DNA of 64,000 nt, from contig JBAYUQ010000009.1 in NCBI GenBank assembly GCA_041675005.1, positions 1 through 64,000 on the forward strand, in the 5' to 3' direction. This stretch comes from PGYR01 sp041675005. Its GTDB lineage: Bacteria > Bacteroidota > Ignavibacteria > Kapaibacteriales > UBA2268. The position numbers and the translations under genes are program-made. Below the pieces are notes generated by a model, which worked only from the letters and a program-made list of their open reading frames with translations, had not been told where the DNA came from and made no database searches. Below are positions 62,934 through 64,000 of this stretch, piece after piece. Every line of letters begins with the position of its first letter. Position 1 is the stretch's first letter.

Positions 62934-64000
62934 ATGGACTTATTTAATGACTTGGTTATTCCTGTTGGTTCTAGTCATTTGACGTTAATCAGATTGATGC
63001 TCTATATATCAGCATCTTTCCTTTTCGCCTATACAGGTTTGTTGTTTGGATCTGTATTACTTTCTTCAAAAGCTGCTAGAAAAGCAAAGAAGGATAATGA
63101 TTTCAGATATCAAAAATTAGCGCAAGATTTAATCAAAGTAGGTACTGGAATTACTGGTATGTGGTTTGGCCTTGGTATTGTACCTTTCCTAAGTTTTATA
63201 TTAGGTTACCCACAGCTACTTTCAGGTACTGAAGGAGATATACTAGGATATATGATAGTAGGGCTTCTTGTCTTTTCAATGGCTATAGCATCTTTATATG
63301 TTTATAAGAATTCGTTAAATTTTAAATCATTATTTTATTCATTTAAAACTAATGTCCGCTCTAAAAGTGAGTCTATAGTAGATGAATACAATACTTTGGA
63401 TGAAGATGTAGAAAATACAGGTGCATTTACAGGTATATGGGGTATAATACTTTTAATTGTAGCTACTTGGTTTTTAGCTGGTGCTACTACTTATGCTTAT
63501 GATCATTCTTTGTGGGGACAATCAATATTTAGTATGTTGTTTGGTCTTAATACGATTTTCAAAACTTTACTTATATTAACTATGGGTACTGCTTTTGCTT
63601 CTGCTGTTTATTTGTTCTATTCATTCTCATGGCAAGGTGGTTATAAATTTGCAACTGAAGAAGAAAGAGAATTATCAAAAAATTTCGTAAGAAAAAAGGG
63701 TCTTTACTCAGCATTATTAATTCCTTTAATTTATGCTTTCCAAATAGTAACTATTCCTAATAATGCCCTTTCTGGAATGATGTTTGTATTTGGTTTGATT
63801 TCACTTTTATTCGTTGTGTTCTTTGCACAATCTATATATTTGACAAAATCAGAAGATCATACTTCGGGTGTGAAATATGGGTTTATGTTTATTATGATAT
63901 CATTTGCTATGTTTGCGGCTCAAGATCAAGAGGCATTCCACACAAGTGTAGCTGGTAATCTAAATAGAATTTCAGAAATACACGCTAAGTCAGATGAAGC
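62934..64000 (+). CDS. Polytopic membrane protein, partial (cut by right edge)
   Basis: An open frame of 355 codons begins at ATG 62934, 14 bases after ctaB, and runs off the window. It has about eight transmembrane helices, for example LMLYISASFLFAYTGLLFGS at the start and IWGIILLIVATWFLAGATTY in the middle. The sequence turns polar near the edge (AFHTSVAGNLNRISEIHAKS). This hints at an extracytoplasmic domain beyond, possibly a cytochrome c as in other genes of this operon; that is not visible here. The family was not recognised. Position makes it a probable respiratory component. Confidence 0.7.
   Translation, partial: MDLFNDLVIPVGSSHLTLIRLMLYISASFLFAYTGLLFGSVLLSSKAARKAKKDNDFRYQKLAQDLIKVGTGITGMWFGLGIVPFLSFILGYPQLLSGTEGDILGYMIVGLLVFSMAIASLYVYKNSLNFKSLFYSFKTNVRSKSESIVDEYNTLDEDVENTGAFTGIWGIILLIVATWFLAGATTYAYDHSLWGQSIFSMLFGLNTIFKTLLILTMGTAFASAVYLFYSFSWQGGYKFATEEERELSKNFVRKKGLYSALLIPLIYAFQIVTIPNNALSGMMFVFGLISLLFVVFFAQSIYLTKSEDHTSGVKYGFMFIMISFAMFAAQDQEAFHTSVAGNLNRISEIHAKSDE

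Noticed and set aside
1..64000. tRNA, rRNA or riboswitch genes
   Set aside because: No cloverleaf or T-loop words in suitable intergenic positions and no recognisable aptamer were found by eye.

Overview
The window comes from an AT-rich, Gram-negative, rod-shaped bacterium of the Bacteroidota/Chlorobiota (FCB) group, probably an Ignavibacteria- or Kapabacteria-like lineage. This is inference. It rests on a type IX secretion-like C-terminal sorting domain on a giant surface protein, Bacteroidota-style -7 boxes (TAnnTTTG), a Kdo transferase (so LPS), mreBCD, and a respiratory operon built from alternative complex III (ACIII) plus an A2-type cytochrome c oxidase. No rRNA, tRNA, CRISPR array or insertion sequence was recognised.

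Layout. Bases 1-482 are a GC-rich mosaic tandem repeat array that continues off the left edge. Bases 757-11649 encode a 3630-residue Ig-repeat surface protein, closed by a clear terminator. Bases 11748-18541 hold a ctp-type protease, a ZIP metal transporter, RecQ, a small membrane PH-like protein and pheS. speA follows on the minus strand.

Bases 20436-25453 are the accessory part of the window. A Crp/Fnr regulator, a membrane-anchored double-OsmC protein and a DUF4405 cytochrome, plus a separate small membrane-anchored protein, all lie on the minus strand. They are separated by two long imperfect inverted-repeat elements that look like integron attC sites. A divergent XerC/D-type tyrosine recombinase follows, with 11-bp direct repeats between it and the first cassette-like gene. 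This has the geometry of an integron without a classical IntI, and it is the best candidate here for an undescribed system.

Bases 25525-49012 are mostly housekeeping. They include mreBCD-smc, exported proteins, waaA, an enoyl-CoA hydratase, a phosphodiester glycosidase, an orphan MsmX/UgpC-type ATPase, an ABC-F protein, an NlpC/P60 hydrolase, a nitrilase-family amidase and murC. Two parvulin-type chaperones, a pentapeptide-repeat lipoprotein, ComF, a MauE/DoxX-like protein and a phosphohexomutase complete the stretch.

Bases 49132-64000 are one long plus-strand respiratory operon. It begins with actA, a 61-aa Tat-like small protein, actB, actC, a fused actD-actE, and actF. It continues with a membrane-anchored monohaem cytochrome c, SCO, cox subunits I, III, IV and II, ctaB (haem O synthase), and the start of a polytopic membrane gene cut by the right edge. 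Together ACIII would oxidise quinol and pass electrons through c-type haems to the oxidase, with SCO and CtaB supplying the copper centre and haem.
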